From positions 1 to 64,000 of the forward strand of contig JAGUZQ010000106.1 of NCBI GenBank assembly GCA_020060765.1: a stretch of DNA of 64,000 bases, written 5' to 3'. This DNA is from Planctomycetota bacterium. Its GTDB lineage: Bacteria > Planctomycetota > SZUA-567. The notes beneath the pieces were generated by a model. That model was not told the DNA's origin, made no database searches, and saw nothing but the letters and a program-made list of their open reading frames with translations. Shown here one piece after another: positions 61,838-64,000 of the stretch. The position numbers and the translations under genes are program-made. The first letter of the stretch is position 1. Each line of letters starts with the position of its first letter.

Positions 61838-63884
61838 TTCCGATCCTTTCAAAAGCCTTCCTGACCAACTCCGGCAGTTCCCAGTTGACCGCCTTTATAA
61901 CCCCGTCGCCGCAGTCACCGAGCTTGCCGTTCCATTCGTGCCACGCCTTCCTGCGCGCGCGTCTGGCCGCGTCGTCGCCGTCCCGCTTGATATAGAACTG
62001 GTGCTTGCTGTCCATCAAATCCGGCGGTAGAACATGGCCAAGGTGATAGATGCGGCAGTCGGGACACTTTTTCACCGCATCGACAGTCTGGTTCTTATGC
62101 GACAGCGCGTTATCGTTGGAGTCATAGGCCATACAGTGCTTCTTGAAGCGATATGACCCGCGCCAGATTGACCACCGGTAATGCCAGTGACGGCTTCCCC
62201 GTGACAGCGGTTCCCCCCACCTGAGCATTCCGGGAGCGTCCACCACGTAATGCTCTGCGTCGTGCCAGAAATGCACCCAGGTCGGACAGCCGAAGTCGAT
62301 GTCCTGGGCGATCCACCTGTCCAGTCCGTCGAAGATTTCGTCCGCGTCCACAATCAGCATGTAGTTGCCAGTCGCGTGGCGTCCGCACCAGTCGCGCATT
62401 TCCAGCTTGTCCTTCCACAGCGGACGCGTTTCCAGGAGGATCTTCTTCTCAGGGTCAGGGAAAGACCGGATCAACTCCAGCGAGTTATCCGGCGGCACGT
62501 CTTTCCACAGTTCGGTCGGCCCGTGCGCGATAACGATCTGATCCACGTGCGGGTACACGCTCGCAAGCGCTTCCTGTACGGTCGGCCCGTAGTAGCAAAT
62601 CATCTGAGCCGTGACCGACTTCCGACTGGTGGCCAGGTATGGCAGGCTGTCAACCGCCTTGACCATCGCCTCATGCCCCCACGCGGCAATCGCGTCTTCC
62701 GTGCCAGCCTCGACCACATCCCGGATGTCAGGTTGCGCACCCTCGCTGTCTTTCCCCAGGACGCTTTCCGCCGCCTGCTTGACCGTTAGCTTGTAGTCTT
62801 CCCGGTCGCCCCACTTGGCATATAGCAGGCTGTCACCGTAGATTTCACGCAGCACCGGGAGGTCGTATACCACGCAGGGAGCGCCCGAACACAGCGCCTC
62901 CATCGGCACCATCCCCGCGCCCTCGAACAAGCTGGGCGCCAGAACTAACGCCGCGTCACGCATAAGCGTGTACTTGTCCACGTCCGTTACCTGTTCCAGC
63001 TTAACCACCTTGTGCAAATCGGTGCTTTTCACCGCCTCCGGGGGCTGGCCGATCATCATCAAGTCGAACGCAAACGGCAATTCCATCACCGCCTCGATCG
63101 CCACGTCGCCGCCCTTGTACTTCGCGCTTCTCGCGCTCCATACCGCATACGGACGCGGGTGCGCGGGAGAGGTAATATTCCTGCTCAGTTCCAGCGCGTA
63201 GGTATTGACCGCAGGCAACAGGACGCCGATAGGACAGGATCCGTCTTTCCCCATCCACTCGCGCAGGTACTTGGCCGATTCCAGACTGTTGGCAATCAGG
63301 TAGTCGGCATGACGGAACACTTCCCGTGTGTTCGGCATGGCCTTGGCGTACTCGGGAGCGAATTTCTCCACCCAATTCGGCGTCTCGAAGTTGATGCACA
63401 CAAACGGCACGTGCGGGTTGCTTTGCTTCCAATCAACCGCCTTTTCGCCGTACTTGCCCTTGCAGTCGGTGATAATCACGTCCAGGTCGGCAGGGACTTT
63501 CTCGCCTTCCATTACGATCCGCAGCCGCGGATGTTCCGGGTAATCGCGCTTCCACTTCGGCAGCGCGTCCGTAATCAGGTACACGTCCGCCCCGAGTTGC
63601 GCCAGTGCAAGGCCGATCTGGTACAGATGCACCCGCCCGCCCGAGTAGTGCTGGCTTGTGATAAGCCATATACCTACTCGCTTTACACGTTCGTAAGACC
63701 CGGCCGGGCTGGATACTTTGAGCTTCTCCCGATACGAAGTTTTCCACGACCCGATCACTCCTTTGGCTATCAGCCGTTCGGCATCGACGCGGGTCATGAC
63801 TTCAACGATTTCGCCCACCGCCTTGCGCACTTTCGTGCCGGTTTGAGTGGTGAAATCGTGTTCTTTCAATACACGGTAAAACAT
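61818..63884 (-). CDS. Prophage fusion glycosyltransferase (GT4-like plus GT2-like)
   Basis: 688 residues. The first 55 residues are a small module (KVRKAVGEIVEVMTRVDAERLIAKGVI). Residues about 70-400 form a GT-B glycosyltransferase of GT4 type: GIWLITSQHYSGGRVHLYQI, VWSARSAKYKGGDVAIEAVM, and LAPSLFEGAGMVPMEALCSG with the EXFG-like end. Residues about 425-688 are GT-A (GT2-like) with MLIVDADEIFDG as the metal-binding motif. It may glycosylate a virion protein or phage product. Its place inside the head-tail genes is unusual. Confidence 0.85.
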   Translation of the reverse strand: MFYRVLKEHDFTTQTGTKVRKAVGEIVEVMTRVDAERLIAKGVIGSWKTSYREKLKVSSPAGSYERVKRVGIWLITSQHYSGGRVHLYQIGLALAQLGADVYLITDALPKWKRDYPEHPRLRIVMEGEKVPADLDVIITDCKGKYGEKAVDWKQSNPHVPFVCINFETPNWVEKFAPEYAKAMPNTREVFRHADYLIANSLESAKYLREWMGKDGSCPIGVLLPAVNTYALELSRNITSPAHPRPYAVWSARSAKYKGGDVAIEAVMELPFAFDLMMIGQPPEAVKSTDLHKVVKLEQVTDVDKYTLMRDAALVLAPSLFEGAGMVPMEALCSGAPCVVYDLPVLREIYGDSLLYAKWGDREDYKLTVKQAAESVLGKDSEGAQPDIRDVVEAGTEDAIAAWGHEAMVKAVDSLPYLATSRKSVTAQMICYYGPTVQEALASVYPHVDQIVIAHGPTELWKDVPPDNSLELIRSFPDPEKKILLETRPLWKDKLEMRDWCGRHATGNYMLIVDADEIFDGLDRWIAQDIDFGCPTWVHFWHDAEHYVVDAPGMLRWGEPLSRGSRHWHYRWSIWRGSYRFKKHCMAYDSNDNALSHKNQTVDAVKKCPDCRIYHLGHVLPPDLMDSKHQFYIKRDGDDAARRARRKAWHEWNGKLGDCGDGVIKAVNWELPELVRKAFERIGNGESHQ

Positions 63885-63913
63885 GCCGCTCCTCCCTCCT
63901 TCGGGTTGAAGGC

Positions 63914-64000
63914 TTACTTGCCTTCCTCTTCCGTCACGACATCCAGGTCTTCCCGGCTCAACCGGCGGTATTCGGCTTCGTCGCCGTCCAGCTTGACCCT
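63914..64000 (-). CDS. C-terminus of a prophage gene cut by the window edge
   Basis: The last 28 codons of a minus-strand frame end at TAA 63916-63914. The piece reads RVKLDGDEAEYRRLSREDLD then VVTEEEGK. It lies 30 bp upstream of the glycosyltransferase ATG. Probably a head or structural gene; too short to classify. Confidence 0.6.
   Translation of the reverse strand, partial: RVKLDGDEAEYRRLSREDLDVVTEEEGK

Larger units (their letters stand above)
46697..64000 (-). mobile_element. Siphovirus-like prophage, left end and late genes
   Basis: A minus-strand run of about 24 tightly packed genes with recognisable phage parts: head-tail connector, head-closure, lysis-like membrane genes, gp10-like, tail terminator-like, tail tube, tail chaperones with a -1 frameshift, TP901-type tape measure, tail tip and a repeat-bearing fibre. 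A broken serine recombinase lies at the left edge. No portal, terminase or capsid gene is inside the window; they should lie to the right. Virion genes are intact while the integrase is broken, so the element may be immobile. Confidence 0.85.

Overview
The window is chromosomal DNA from a Gram-negative bacterium, most likely of the PVC group and probably Lentisphaerota-like; I infer this from gene style and not from a marker gene. Pointers are prepilin-like proteins carrying an FTLVEL helix, a sigma factor paired with a FecR-like domain, many large secreted glycan-active proteins, degenerate surface hydrolases, and an mre cell-shape cluster beside coiled-coil membrane proteins. Genes are dense, often overlap by ATGA or TAATG, and usually carry GGAG-type ribosome binding sites. 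I see no rRNA, tRNA, CRISPR array or intact insertion sequence.

Region 1 to 12.4 kb: a GH38 alpha-mannosidase, then a minus-strand operon of a giant GH42-like secreted glycosidase and an AbiEi-like winged-helix domain fused to a pseudopilin. An IclR regulator then leads a plus-strand set of a QueG/dehalogenase-like Fe-S protein, a U32-like Fe-S protein and an EamA transporter. Region 12.4 to 25.8 kb: a hybrid histidine kinase, a lipoprotein pseudo-phosphatase, an unknown cytosolic protein, a secreted degenerate PHP-type protein, a secreted HEAT-repeat protein, a Ppx/GppA phosphatase, a UDP-xylose synthase-like enzyme and a small membrane protein. Region 25.9 to 36.8 kb: an EIIA-CBS regulator coupled to an ion-transporter-superfamily permease, a small protein, the mreB-mreC-mreD-mrdA-rodA cell-shape operon, and a response regulator followed by three membrane-anchored proteins.

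Region 37 to 46.7 kb: a HTH/zinc-ribbon protein, a lipoprotein, a membrane coiled-coil receiver protein, and a minus-strand operon of sigma factor, FecR-like domain fused to a pseudopilin, CE7 esterase and GH20/DUF4838-like glycosidase. Region 46.7 to 64 kb: a prophage of long-tailed (siphovirus-like) type, read on the minus strand from head-tail connectors through lysis-like genes, tail tube, tail chaperones, tape measure and tail tip to a repeat-bearing fibre. It is bordered by a decayed serine recombinase and a secreted cargo-like gene, and continues beyond the right edge.

The most interesting pattern is that two separate glycan-degradation operons each carry a cytosolic regulatory domain joined in frame to the N-terminus of a prepilin-like protein, with the prepilin cleavage site lying exactly between regulator and membrane helix. 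This suggests, as inference, a membrane-tethered regulator that prepilin peptidase could release. A second clear result is a -1 ribosomal frameshift signal (CCCTTTC) joining the two prophage tail chaperone frames.
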